64,000 bases of DNA. It comes from Microbotryum silenes-acaulis. Lineage: Eukaryota > Basidiomycota > Microbotryomycetes > Microbotryales > Microbotryaceae. Of this stretch, positions 10,603 to 21,819 are shown in pieces. The stretch's first letter is position 1, and every line of letters begins with the position of its first letter. Position numbers and translations under genes: made by a program. The stretch spans positions 372,001-436,000 of the forward strand of contig QPFY01000012.1 of NCBI GenBank assembly GCA_003665825.1, in the 5' to 3' direction. The notes beneath the pieces were generated by a model. That model saw only the letters and a list, made by a program, of their open reading frames with translations, had not been told where the DNA came from and searched no databases.

Positions 10603-11285
10603 TGGCTTGAGCAGGGTGAAGAGCGGAGAGATGATGTCCAAGGACGGGGAGATTGAGGTGTGGTGAGTGGAACAAGCACAAGAGGCTCAAGTCGAAGACG
10701 AGCAAAAATGAAGGAGGCGCCAAGGAGAGGAGAGTATGCCGAAGCGAGGGCCAAGAAGCTCGGGCGGGCGATCGGCCGGTGATACCGGTGACAGACAGGC
10801 GCACAGCCTCTCCGACAATCGAAGAACAGTCGTCCGGGGACCTCATCACTCCACCAGACGCGCCGTTTCAGTTGTTGTATTTATATTGGTTGCAGACATT
10901 TCGTGAAAGGACAAAACTCCACAACGAAGGTGGTTACAGATATAGAACTACCCATGAGCCGAAAGCCGGAAGGATGAACAAAGCGCAGACCGAACAATAC
11001 ATAGGCACACTCCAACCAAAACCACGACGACAAAAATGAGGATCGGAGTCCCACGAAAGGAAAAGGAGACAACTCCATGCTACTAGCACACGTACAGCAG
11101 AACGCATGGGGGAAGCAGAGAAGGACTAACGAGTTTTTCTGGTTGTTGAGACACCTACTTGTAGCAGGAGGAAAAACGAAGCGCGGCGCACAGAGGATAG
11201 AGGTGGGAGAAGCACAAAAAGGAATAGGACTAGTGGACGGGTCATCATTTCATGTTGTTGTGGAAGTCCGATGGATCGGAGAGGA
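10603..11285. other. Intergenic, 3' side of the C2H2 gene
   Basis: No gene was recognised. The part next to the fold-back element (to about 10849) is an open frame in phase with the interrupted Cys-rich gene on the minus strand. The rest is probably the 3' UTR of the C2H2 gene plus promoter sequence. Confidence 0.45.
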
Positions 11286-13739
11286 TCAACCGTCGGTCGT
11301 TGCGATCGTTGTTGCTTTTTCAGTCGTTGTGTCGGTCTCCTGCTTCTCCTTGGTTGATGTAGGGCCTGCCTCTACCGCCTTTTCCTCACCCTTCTCCTTG
11401 GCCTCCTCGACCGGGGCAGCCTTGTTCTCCTTCGGCGCCGGGCTCGTCTTCGTTTCGACTTCCTTGGGCTCCTCCTCCACGGCTCCGGCTTCAGCTTCAG
11501 CTTCGGCTTCGGCTTCAGGCTCCGGCTCTGGTGCTGCAGCGGCGGCGACGTTCTTCCCCTTGCCATTCGAAGTGCTGGCAGACGGTGCCGACTTCCTCGG
11601 CCGAGGGGCCCCTCGTCCAGCTCTTGGGACGGTCGAAGGGGCAGCAGCTACCGTCGTAGCAGGTGACGAAGGACCAGGGGCACCAGCTGCAGGTAGACTC
11701 GAGCGCGTCTTTCGACTCTTGACGGGTGGTGCATCACGTTTCGCTCCGGGGGTAGCATTGAACGCCGCGGCTGCAGCCGCACGCCCAGCTCTCGTCTTGG
11801 TCAAAGGCGTCGCAGCAGCGGAAGCCGAACCTTCCCCACTCCCACTTTGCGGTTCCTCTCCTTCCGTGGGCGACTTTGACGGCGTTGCTCGTTTAGGTGC
11901 GTTCCCACCCGCAAGTACAAGGGCGGCGTTGAACTCTTCCTCGTTCTCGTAATCGGCTTCTCCATCCGCATCACGATCCTCATCGTACGATTCGTCCTCT
12001 TCGCCTGCCGAACTCCCCGTGCCAGCAACTGAAGGGCGCACCTTGGCCGGCGATTTCTTGGCAGGTCTTGTTCGGTTGCGACTGGTAAGATCGCGGAAGC
12101 GCAGCTTAGTTTCCGAGGTCATACGTAAGCAATGAAGTAAAACGACTCACATATCGCCCGAACCATCGCAGAGCTCCAGATGCCTGATGAGGGTGATCTT
12201 GCGCGAGAATTGTCGTTGGTTGCACCGCTTGCAGTGAAAGCGCTTCTCCCCCGAGTGAACGCGACGATGACGAGCGAGCGAGGATGAATCGCTGAACGCT
12301 CGACCGCACAGGTCGCACGAGAGGGGCTTGTCGCCGGTGTGCGTGCGCAGGTGGACCGTCAAAGCCGAGCGCTGTTAAGAGCAAGAAAACGACAGAGCCA
12401 AATCTCGTCAGCTTTGGACCGGACGCACGTTGGCCCACCGTCTGCGCCTCCTCACCTGAATAAACGTCTTTCCACACCCCGGCACAGGGCACGTAAAAGG
12501 CCGTTCGCCCGTATGAATGCGGTAATGCCTCAGAAAATCGCTCTTGCGAACGAACGACTTGTCGCACCCTTCGTAAGGACATGCATGCTGTTGGCCGAGT
12601 CGACCTTTCTCGGAATCAGGCGCGACCTTAGAGGCGTCGATGACCTCTTGCGTGATGAGCGATTCGGTGGTCGCGGCTTCGGTCGCTGCTTTGCTCGAAC
12701 CGGCCTCGGCGTTGGCAGTCGAAGCAATAGCTTCAGTTGAAGTAGAAGCCTCGGCATCAGCGGAAGTTGATTCCGAAGCCTCCGGTCCGGGTTCGGTGGC
12801 GGTGGTAGAGGTGGAAGCGGTCGGGGGCTCGACGGCCACTTCCGCAGTAGCTGGGGTCGATTTCGTGGCCTTGGACGTAGGCTTTGACGGCTTGGCGGCA
12901 TCGGCACCATCGACGGCAATGTCGACCGGATCAGCCAAAGAATTCGAGATGGAGGTCAACTCGGGTGCGACGGGGATATCGCCCTGGTTCATCAGCGGGT
13001 TGATGGGGATTGCCGAAGCGACGAGGATGTCCTCGGGAAGAGGCACGGGTCGAGCATGCTCGTACTTGGCCGCTAGTCGACCTTTGCCCTTGGTCACTTT
13101 CCCACTCGGTGCTGCAGCAGCACCAGTAGTAGCGGGGGTCGTCGAGTGGTGAGAGCCGTTCGCAAAGGCGCCTCTAGTGGGCTCGGCGGCTTTGACAGTC
13201 GAGACGCGTTGGCGAGCATTCTTGGGTGCTTTGCCGAATTGTGATTGTTGGGGAGGGTCGTCGTTGACTTGTATGCTTCCATCCGGCATCGTCAGAGGGA
13301 CGCCCGACGCACCAGCTACACTCCCGGGAACGAGTACCGGCAGATCTGTCGACGAGGAGGAGGACGTTTCGTTGACGCCGGAGGTTGTGGGGAGGTCGAG
13401 ACCGTACCCGATTTGCCCGAGTGACGAATGGTCACCATTCGTCGATAGCTTTTGCTTCTTGTTCGCTGCGGACGAAGAGGAGGATTGTACGAGGGACGGG
13501 TCGAGTATGGACTCCTCGGGAGCAGCGGCGAGGTATCCACTCGGACTCTTGCGCTTGGTGATCACCGCCGAGGTCGGAACGGCAGCCGGGGCCAGGCCTT
13601 GGGACGGCAGTGGTGGCTGTGGGGCCGGTTGCTGCTCCGAATGGGAGGGCACGGTGGCGTCGAAATTGTTGGAGACGTTGAAGAGGTGGGAGGCGAGGCT
13701 GTGGTGGGACGAGGACGAGGACGAGTGATACGAGTCCAT
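11286..13739 (-). CDS. C2H2 zinc-finger transcription factor with four fingers
   Basis: Nuclear DNA-binding regulator. Exons are 13739-12456, 12371-12151 and 12081-11286; 766 aa. About 385 residues of Ser/Thr/Ala-rich low-complexity sequence with basic patches (NKKQKL, GKGRLAAKY) precede four tandem fingers from residue about 387. The fingers are CPYEGC...HYRIH, CPVPGC...HLRTH, CDLCG...HRRVH and CKRCN..HLELC. Linkers are TGERPF, TGDKPL and SGEKRF. The fourth finger ends in H-x3-C. An acidic segment (EEDESYDEDRDADGE) and Ala/Pro/Glu repeats follow. The first intron splits finger 2, as often in this class. The closest yeast relatives by finger spacing could be Zap1/Azf1-type factors, but no orthologue is claimed. 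The ATG at 13739 is preferred over an in-frame extension to 13898 because that stretch is G+C-rich promoter-like sequence with no internal ATG. Confidence 0.85.
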
Positions 13740-14756
13740 GATCGCAAGAAGGGGGCGGGGGTGATCGGTGCGCGCGGGCAAGGGCTCGGGGCAGGGGCGC
13801 GGGCGGGCGGGCGGGCGGGCGGGCGATGGACGAGGCGAGGCAGTCGACAGGTCAGAGCGCGGGAGACGGGAGACGGGGCGAGACGAGAAAGAGGTCAAAG
13901 CGAGCGCGGTTCACGAGCTGAACGAAGCTGGATGAATGCACAAGGATGATGTATCAATCCAGTCGAGCTTTTGGTGGAATGTGACAAGTCCGAGGTATCC
14001 CAACGAGGTGTGTCGAACAAGTTGCACAGATCGAGATGGGCTGTAGAGATGCGAACGAGCGGGGCCGGGTGGTGTCCAGCCGACTTGATTGTGCTGCCGG
14101 TCACAGAGAGACGAGGTCGACGAGCGGACTGGCCTGGCTTGTGCGCAACGCTTCACGAGCGGTAACGAGCTCGCTTGCGGATCACGTCGTACAGGCGCGA
14201 CAACAAGCAAAGTCGATATGAGGGAGGACGTAGGTAGGACTGCTGTCCGAGGTCGTACACGTGGTCGAGTTCGTGGCGTACGCACAGGGTGTCCAACTCG
14301 AGGGCGCAGAGCAAAAGCCGCGTCGAGAAAGAGGCTCGAGCTTTGGGCAACTCTTTCGGCGGGCGGCGTCTGGCGGCGTGGCGGCGTCGGGCGCAATTCG
14401 TGGCAGGGCGACTCTGGACAGGCCCGAGTTTGTGGTCGGCGGCGCCGCACTCACCGCAGTCCTGTCAAGTGGGAAACGTTCTGTAAGCCATCGTTGAGCT
14501 GTCACTCCTGAAACTTTGACAGCTTTTGCAAATATCATCGGCGTCTACCCAACTTGTGTTGAATTTTGGCATCTGCAGTGCGCTCCGGGTTTTCCGCCGG
14601 CGGGGTCGAGACCGCCGTGCCGATGAGCGTTGAGCGGCGCGCCGGAAGCATGCAAGTGATAGACTTCCTCCCTCCCCTCGTCTCGCTTTACCCCACCCCT
14701 GAGCTGCACGGACCGCAGCATTACCCGAACCCGTCGCCCCGGTACGCTCAACGACG
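13740..14756. other. Divergent promoter region between C2H2 gene and SPT3
   Basis: About 1 kb with no recognisable gene. Both neighbours start outward from it. It contains a tandem cgggcgggcggg tract near 13803. Confidence 0.55.
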
Positions 14757-16500
14757 ATGACCTCGACCCCCACCAACGGATCGACCTCGACCTCGCTCTC
14801 GTCCTCGACGGTGACCATCACTCCAAGTACGCGATACTCGGTCGAGATCGCGCAGATGTTGTTCGTTCTGGGAAGACGAGCGGATGTGGACCGTGATTTG
14901 GATGAGGAGGTGTTGGTCTACCTCGAACAGATCGTCCAGTCCCAGTTGGTGGACATGGTACGCATACTATGATCGTCCTTGTTTTTGGATTCATCGAATG
15001 CTGATCAGCTCTTTGTATTCCCCCTGGAATCAGGTGACCGAAGCCCGTTCGCTCGTCGCCCGTCGCGTAGGTTCAACTTCCTCCGGAACAGGTCTAGGAT
15101 CCAGTGCGACGCGTCAACTCCAGGTCGACGATCTCATGTTCCTCCTTCGTCATGATACGACCAAGTTGAATAGGCTCAAGACGTATTTGGGCTGGAAGGA
15201 CGTGCGTAAAAAGTTCAAAGAGTCCGATCAGGATGATGAGCCCGAAGTCATGGATGAACCGGTCGCCGTGGCAGGTGAGTAGGCTCAGCGAGATGAAAAC
15301 TCTACCCATACATAGGGTCATTAATGATGGGTGGACAGACCGATCAACTTCTGAACGAGCGTACCGAGTGCCGAACAAGGGCATCAAATTGCCCTGGGAG
15401 ATCACGACCATCTACGGCGACTGCTTGCCCGAAACTTCCGAAGACGAGGACGCCCATTTCGAACTCACGCGTGAGATGAAGAAACAGTTGGAGGTGAGCT
15501 CTGTGATGCAGCTGGTATCGAGCTTGTAAAAGGATCTGGATCGCTAACCCGCAGTGGCTTGTGGCCCCCCAACCCCTCCGAGCAGCATGCGGACGAATTG
15601 ACCAAATACATGAGCAAAGACGAGTACAACTTCTACACCGAGTGTCGTCACGCATCATTCGTCTACAAAAAAGGTAAGTCAATCCTCTGACGTCCTCTTA
15701 GCCCATTCTTCACTCGCTGACCCCCCCCTGCCCCTCCCTTCTTCGATGCACCAGGCAAGAAATTCCGTGAATTTCTCAACCTCGGCATAGTGATCGAATC
15801 GACCTTAACCGACGACGTCTTAGACGTTCTCGGTTTCCTAGCATTCGAAATCATTCGAACGATCTCGGAGGCCGGTTTGGAGTTTAGGAAGATTGTGACG
15901 CTTGCTAAGGCGGAGAATGCGTTGAAGTTGTTGAGGAGGGAGAAGGAGGAGGAGAGGGGGAGGAGGGAGGAGGGAGGGGAGGGGAAAGGGAAGGTTGAGG
16001 GGGAAAATAAAAGGGGGTTCAAAGGGAAGGGTCCGAAGGAGGAGGGCATGGTAGTGGATGGGACGGAAGGGTGCGAGGAAGAATCGAAGATGGATCCACC
16101 GCCTGTTTCACCTAGTAAACGACAGCGCAAGATCGAGGGATCCACATCCACACCCAACGCCAAAGAATCAACTGACACAAAAGATGCTCTGACAAAATCG
16201 GCCTCGACCTCGTCCCCACCTCGACCATACAGTATCCCCACAGGGCTATTCTCCGCCCCGCCAGAACCCGTTTCAAAATCCTCCCTGGTCACCACTCCAG
16301 GAGGAACTCATCGTCTAGGAGCCGAACAGATAGTTCAAGCTCTCGTAGGGGAAGTTGCGACGAAGGAGAGACAAGCCTTACAATGGGGGGATGTACATGG
16401 TGGGGTTGAGGCGTGGCAGAGGGGGAGGAATGGGCTCAAGAAGAGTGGGATGGGGAATTGGAGAGCAGGGGTGCAGAGGGTGCCTTCGAGGTTCTTCTAG
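14757..16500 (+). CDS. SPT3: SAGA complex subunit Spt3
   Basis: Histone-fold subunit of the SAGA coactivator that helps deliver TBP to promoters. Five exons in phase: 14757-14957, 15034-15274, 15339-15493, 15586-15673 and 15755-16500; 476 aa. The N-terminal TAF13-like fold is seen as YSVEIAQMLFVLGRRADVD and QVDDLMFLLRHDTTKLNRLKTYLGWKD. The linker KGIKLPWEI and the C-terminal TAF11-like fold (ECRHASFVYKKGKKFREFL, DVLDVLGFLAFEIIRTISEAGLE) follow. A lineage-specific Lys/Glu-rich and Pro/Ser-rich tail of about 190 residues extends beyond the yeast protein (337 aa). For intron 4 the acceptor used is gagcag at 15585; the earlier cccgcag at 15553 would break the frame. The gene ends tail to tail with CDC27, 225 nt apart. 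Confidence 0.93.
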
Positions 16501-16724
16501 AGAGGTGGTCTAGGGGTGCCGACCTTGTTGTAATGAGGTGTGTTGACCTTGTTGTAATTGAGATTGGAAAGCATGGCTCACTCTTGGGCGATTGATCGAA
16601 CGGAGAGGCGCATCTGGGTATACAACAGAGCTAGCGATTGCCCAAGTGCGAAGAACGCTAAAACAACCGAGGAAGGTATCCAAACGCATACACACACGAT
16701 ATTACAACTAAGCAAATTCACATG

Positions 16725-19700
16725 CTAAGCCTCATCCACCTCCATACCCCTCTCCCGACCCCCGCTCGCCGAAGTTTTCTCCACCTGTTCCCGAATCAAA
16801 CTGGCCGTCCTCGGTTCCAAATCCTGCGCCATCCCGAAATGCTTCAACATCTCGCTCTTCCTCCCCAACACCTTGTACAACTTTCCCAACAAGAAATGTA
16901 CGTTGAACTCGTTCGGCGCACGGTTCTTGAGCGTCAAGAGATCGGCTTCGGCTTCTTCGTAGCGTTTGAAATGGAGGAGGATCCGCACGCGTTTGAATCG
17001 AACGGCCGCAGATTCGGGGGCCAGCAGACAGGCTTTTTCGTAAATCTCCAAGGCGTCTTTCCTCCTGCCTAACTTTTCCAAGACGGAACCGACGCAGGCC
17101 AACAAGGTCGCGTTCGTAGGGTTGATGGCCATCGCGTGACGGAAGTGGTATTCGGCTAAACGGTATTTGCCCGTTTGTAAGTAGACGTTCCCCAATCCAA
17201 ACCAGGCGTTGTAGTGTCGTCGATCACGACGAACGGCATCCCTGAAAAAGACGAGCGCCGTCTCCCATTCTTCGAGCATGACGCATTCGTGACCTGATAG
17301 AGTATAGGCGTAGACGCAGTTGGAATCGAGTTGGACGGCGCGTTTGAAGCATTGTAAGGCCGAGCCGTGGTCTTCGAGATGGGAGAAGACGTTCCCCGAG
17401 GCGATCCAGGCGACGGAAGATCGAGGGGCGATGAGCATCAGATCTTGCGCAAGGAAAGAAAGGGAGGTCGAGAGGCGGAGATGCCATAAGAGAGTCGAGT
17501 AGAGCTCCATCGAATCGAGTAGATGGGGCGCAACTTGACGGGCTTGCGAGAATGCCTTTTCGGCCTGTGCGCATGGTCGTGGTCTCCAGGTCAGATTCCG
17601 CAAACCTCCTGCTGAGTGTGACGAAAAAACGCACCTTTTCATAATTCAACAACTCCAAATGCGCTTTGGCAATCCCGACCAAACACCGCCATGTCCTCTG
17701 CTGCTCCACAGGTAACAACAACAACGCCTCGATCGTCTTGGCGCTTTCAAACTTGGCCGCGTTCGTCGCCGCACTGGCGAAACACCTCAAGAGATGGGCG
17801 ACGTAATCCTCGGCTTCTTGCGTTGCCGCATCGAGGATCGAGGCTGGTTGCACTGATGTCGAAGTCGGCGGCGGATGCATCGTAGCACCAGGTGACGAAG
17901 GAGCCGGGGAAGAAGACGTTATCGAAGGAGGGGAGAGGGCTTCTGATCCCGCATCGGAAAGGACCGACGGTCCCGCCCCAGCTTTACTCCGTTTCTTATC
18001 CCTCGCTGCTGCACTGCGCGTCGTCGCTGCGCCTCCACCATTCGCACTCAGTTGAGATCGAGTCAAGGCCATGCTGACTGATCCACCTCCTGTGATACCA
18101 TTCGAGGAGCCTTGATCGCGAGAAAGGCGAGATGAGCGACGCGTTACAGGTGCTGCGCTGGCTCCGATCGAGCCGTCGCGTCGGTGTTTGGAGCTCATTT
18201 CGGCTGCGACAGTTGGATTCGAGAGAGCTCCTCGTGCAACGCGTTTCGATGGAGCGGCATTCGTCAGGGCGGCGGATCGCATGTCCTCGTCTCCGCCATT
18301 GTTGGGGGTCGTCAGAGCTGTGGGCGCTGCATTCAGTGTTTGGGCCTGAGCGCCTCCTCGAGTCCGCTTGACGCCGGGTGCGACGGTGTTCGGGGCAATG
18401 CTGACTACCGTGGGTGGCGTAAAGAGTGAGTTGGAAGACGACGCATGTGCGTGGGCCTTATTTTGTAGGTTGAAGGGTTGTGGGTAGAACGACGTGTCGA
18501 AAGAGCTGAAAGGGGGGCAAAGTGACAAGAGTCAGTCCCCGTTCGGCAGAGCCACGACACGACCGGCCGTCTATTATTCACCTGTCCTCCATACTTGTTT
18601 CCGAGATATCAGCAGCCATTTGAGCCCTTCCCTTCCTCCAAATACTCGACACCGCCGCCACACCGGGTCCGAATCCAAACAAGCCCCCTCGTTCCGGTTT
18701 AGCGTCTTTGCCCTTGGCGCCTGCACCACCCCCAGCCTGAGAAACAGCCGCATCCCCTGGTGTGAAGAATCCACCCGATGAGGTGGCTTTGTTGGCCGCG
18801 GCGTTGTTGAAGGTGAAAGCCGAGTTGATGGTCGAAGATTGACTAGGACCGAGCGGAGCCGGATGACTTGGATGGGCCGAGAGAGGGGGTCGGGACGGCT
18901 GGGCGTGCGCGTTGTTATTCCCACTCGAGCTCAGCATGGGGGAGATGGGGATCGAAGTTGGGGCTGATCGAACGGTTCGGATCGGTCGAGGTGGGTACAG
19001 GACGTCCGGGTCTGGTGGTGCTCCTTCGGCGCAGAGCCCTTCGAGCGCTTCCCAGCACCACGGATTCTTGTCGAGTGCCTTGCGGTACGACTGAATCGCC
19101 CTCTCGTGTTCCCCCGATTGCCTCGCTAGTCTGGCCATTTCGAGATCGATAACGTAGGTCGGATCGGATGAGGAGCTGGATATACTCGCGTGTAAGGCGG
19201 CTTCAGTGGCCGGATCGGGTTGAACGAGCGGCTGGGTCGTCGACACGATCTTGGCCAAGACGTCACGTGACTCGCGATGTCGATCGACTTTGGAGCAGGT
19301 CGAGGCGTACAACCTCGCACAACGTAGACTGCAATCGATGGAAGGACGGGACAATCGCATATGCGCCGGCCATCTCCTCGAGGCGTGGTAACCGGCAATC
19401 GGGTTGGGCATGCTCGTGCTGTTGAACGGATCGACTTGGGGTGTGTGTTCGAGTGGGTGGAAGCTGACGGGTTGTCGTAGGAGCCATATCGCTTCGTGGT
19501 GGCGCTGGTTGTGCGCGAGCACGAACGCGTACAGATACACGCTCGGTTCGGTGCTGGGGTCGAGCGCGTGCAGCCGTTCGGCAAAGAAGAGCGCCGACAC
19601 CGCCGAGTGAGGCAGCGATGATAGGACCAGTTGACGCAGCAGGCTCTGACGGTGGGTCAGATTGTTCATGGCTGTGGTCGAAATGGCGTTGAGGTGGGTG

Positions 19701-19753
19701 GCGGCGTTGTGGGCGTGGGCGTGGGCGTGGGCGTGGATGCTCGTGGAGGCCAT
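16725..19753 (-). CDS. CDC27: Anaphase-promoting complex TPR subunit Cdc27/Apc3
   Basis: APC/C scaffold subunit that binds the IR tails of Cdc20/Cdh1 and Doc1 through its TPR superhelix and so recruits substrates for ubiquitination in mitosis. Exons are 19753-18582, 18505-17635 and 17564-16725; 960 aa. N-terminal TPRs (residues about 25-240: HSAVSALFFAERLHAL, VYLYAFVLAHNQRHHEAI, GEHERAIQSYRKAL) form the dimer region. A Ser/Ala-rich disordered loop of about 340 residues follows, and then nine or so C-terminal TPRs (APRSSVAWIASGNVFSHLED, YNAWFGLGNVYLQTGKY, FNVHFLLGKLYKVLGR). This layout is typical of Cdc27. The start at 19753 is the first ATG; the open frame extends upstream only from TTG. A His-Ala repeat near the N-terminus is encoded by a GTGGGC tandem array. 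Confidence 0.92.
19706..19740. repeat. GTGGGC hexanucleotide tandem array
   Basis: About five copies of gtgggc, coding for the His-Ala repeat at the N-terminus of Cdc27 on the minus strand. Length variation here would stay in frame. Confidence 0.8.
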
Positions 19754-20160
19754 GTTTGTCGCGAGAGGCGCGCCAGAGATCGTGTTGGACAAGAGCTGCG
19801 TGACTTCAAACTCGTGCGGGGGGCTGCTCGGGGCTGCTCGGGGGCCAACCGGAAAAGGCAGGAATAGGCTACGATTTTATTTAATAATAGAGAACTACGG
19901 ACAAAAGGAAAAGAGACAAGCGCGCCTTGCTTCTGCCAGGTCTGGGCAAAATTGCGCCCCGGCCTGCCCCGGCGCGCGCGCGAGAGACACAATGGGATTG
20001 CGCGCCTCAGGCCGGGCTTTCGGGGGTCAGCGCCAGGCCGTGGTGAACTCCGAGCGATCGAGCTCTGCGCAAGGAATCTCCACATGATGATCCACCGAGT
20101 ATTCAAAGAAGGTCGAGAGATGACCTGATAAACAGCAGCAAATTTGCAATAGACAACATG

Positions 20161-20196
20161 ATGATAAGTGATGATAAGTGATGATAAGTGATGATG
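20161..20196. repeat. Tandem repeat, unit ATGATAAGTG x3.6
   Basis: Three perfect copies of the 10-mer plus a partial fourth, in the long intergenic region upstream of CDC27. Confidence 0.85.
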
Positions 20197-21612
20197 AAAG
20201 TTGGTGTCGACTCGAGTCTTGGGCCCCCCCTGAGGCTGTGCGACGGACTGAGGGCAAGAGGGGAGTGTCGCACGAGCTGATTCACCATAGTTCTACGTCT
20301 TGTGAGCTTCACCAGCAGAACGTCCTACGTCCTACACTTGCGACATCTCCAAACGACGCGCCAAAGCTCATCACCCCTTGTTTCAGATCTAAACACGAGT
20401 GGGTCGGCCACGCGTTGCCGTTATCGAAGTCGATCACCTCTACTCTATCCCAAACACGTGCAGAACCTCACTCGCAAGGTGGACATAGAGTGAATGGTTT
20501 GATGGATAGAACCCCTCATCTCCAATTGCACGACTGTGCAGTGTCACGCACAGGGGTGCATGCGCTGGAAACCGATCCGAGTCCGAGGCGCCAAGACTGC
20601 ACCCGCTGCATAGGGGGGTATCGCTGTACATTGGTACTTCATAGTGTTGATAGGGGTTCTATACGAGTATGGATTTGATAATCTCTGCCTACTCCGAAGG
20701 TGTTTGGTCGCTCGGGGAGCCTGAGCCTCACGTGTCCTTCAATCGATTCACCCCTGGCACGTTCTTGTCAAGTCTCGCACAGGTATTCTCACTTGTCGCT
20801 GACTCATCATACGACATAGTGTCTCGTTGATCACGTCCCGCGGATTGTGGTCTTCGCGCTGCTTGCCCACCTCCCACCTCAGTTGGCCGTCCACTCGGCG
20901 GTGGCGGTGAGTTCGCAACGACGCAGGTCGCGAGAGGCCGATTCAATCCGAGCGTGCACGACGGTGCGTCCTTGTGCGATATCGTGCAGGAGGTGTCGGA
21001 ATGAGTTGGACAGGAATATACATAGTATGAACCCTTATGCACATGTATACAGGGCGGTAGAAGCCGGACGACTGCCAGCGATGGCGACCCGATCCGCAAT
21101 CTGAGCCGGTTTCGCACCGAGTGGGGGTGGGGGCGGTGGGGGCGCAAGAGTCAAGAGTGGAGGACGACGAGGACGAGGGGTGTACCGTCGAGCTGGACGA
21201 GGTCGAAGGCATTATCACGAACGAGCTTGGGAGGTGGTGACGATGATGTGCACGACGCGTCGCCATCGTTTGCTCCGAGCGATTGCGTTGTGTGGTCCGA
21301 CGATGATCCCACACCGACGAGTCGGGACACGCCGCTCAACAAGGCAAACCAGCGCGGCGCCACTCGGTGTACTCTTATTACTCGATCGCTGCCACGACGC
21401 CGGCCGGTGAGAAAGAAAAACAAGCTCGGACCTCCTGAGGTAGACATGGCTTCTGGGGCGATGTATATTGTATATTGTGCGAAGTCATTCTAAGCGGTAA
21501 TGGACGCGATAAATAATGTCTCGCAACACCCTCTAAGAAAGTCGGTGTGATCGATCCGGCCCGTATCGCCGCGCGCCGCTCTGGCGAGTTTGGGCTTGGC
21601 TGTGGCTGGCTG

Positions 21613-21642
21613 AGAGGCTCAGAGGCTCAGAGGCTCAGAGGC
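21613..21642. repeat. Tandem repeat, unit AGAGGCTC x3.75
   Basis: Perfect 8-bp tandem repeat about 180 nt upstream of the asparagine synthetase ATG, in its promoter region. Confidence 0.85.
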
Positions 21643-21819
21643 GACATTTTGACTCGGTCAGAAAAGTCTCGACAGGTCTCGACGGCTCGACACGGAAGGG
21701 AGACGGCCTCGCTCCGGCTATCCCTTTCCTCTCTGTCCCATTACTTCTTCTCGCCCATCTCTCGGCACTCGTACACCCAACGCACACCCCCTACTAAGCC
21801 TCCTACTCTCTCAACCACC

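Larger units (their letters stand above)
19754..21819. other. 2.1-kb divergent intergenic region
   Basis: No gene was recognised on either strand. It lies between the starts of CDC27 and asparagine synthetase. Contents include a 10-bp tandem repeat at 20161-20196 and an 8-bp tandem repeat at 21613-21642. A G+C-rich segment near 19960 has an alternating CG tract. Confidence 0.5.

Noticed and set aside
13740..13898. 53-residue extension of the C2H2 protein
   Set aside because: Arg/Pro-rich translation of G+C-rich promoter sequence without a credible ATG; the start at 13739 is followed by a typical Ser-rich N-terminus.
20027..21400. Possible small genes in the CDC27-asparagine synthetase gap
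   Set aside because: Frames are short, start at non-ATG codons and are rich in His/Arg/Pro as expected for shadow translation; no motif was recognised.
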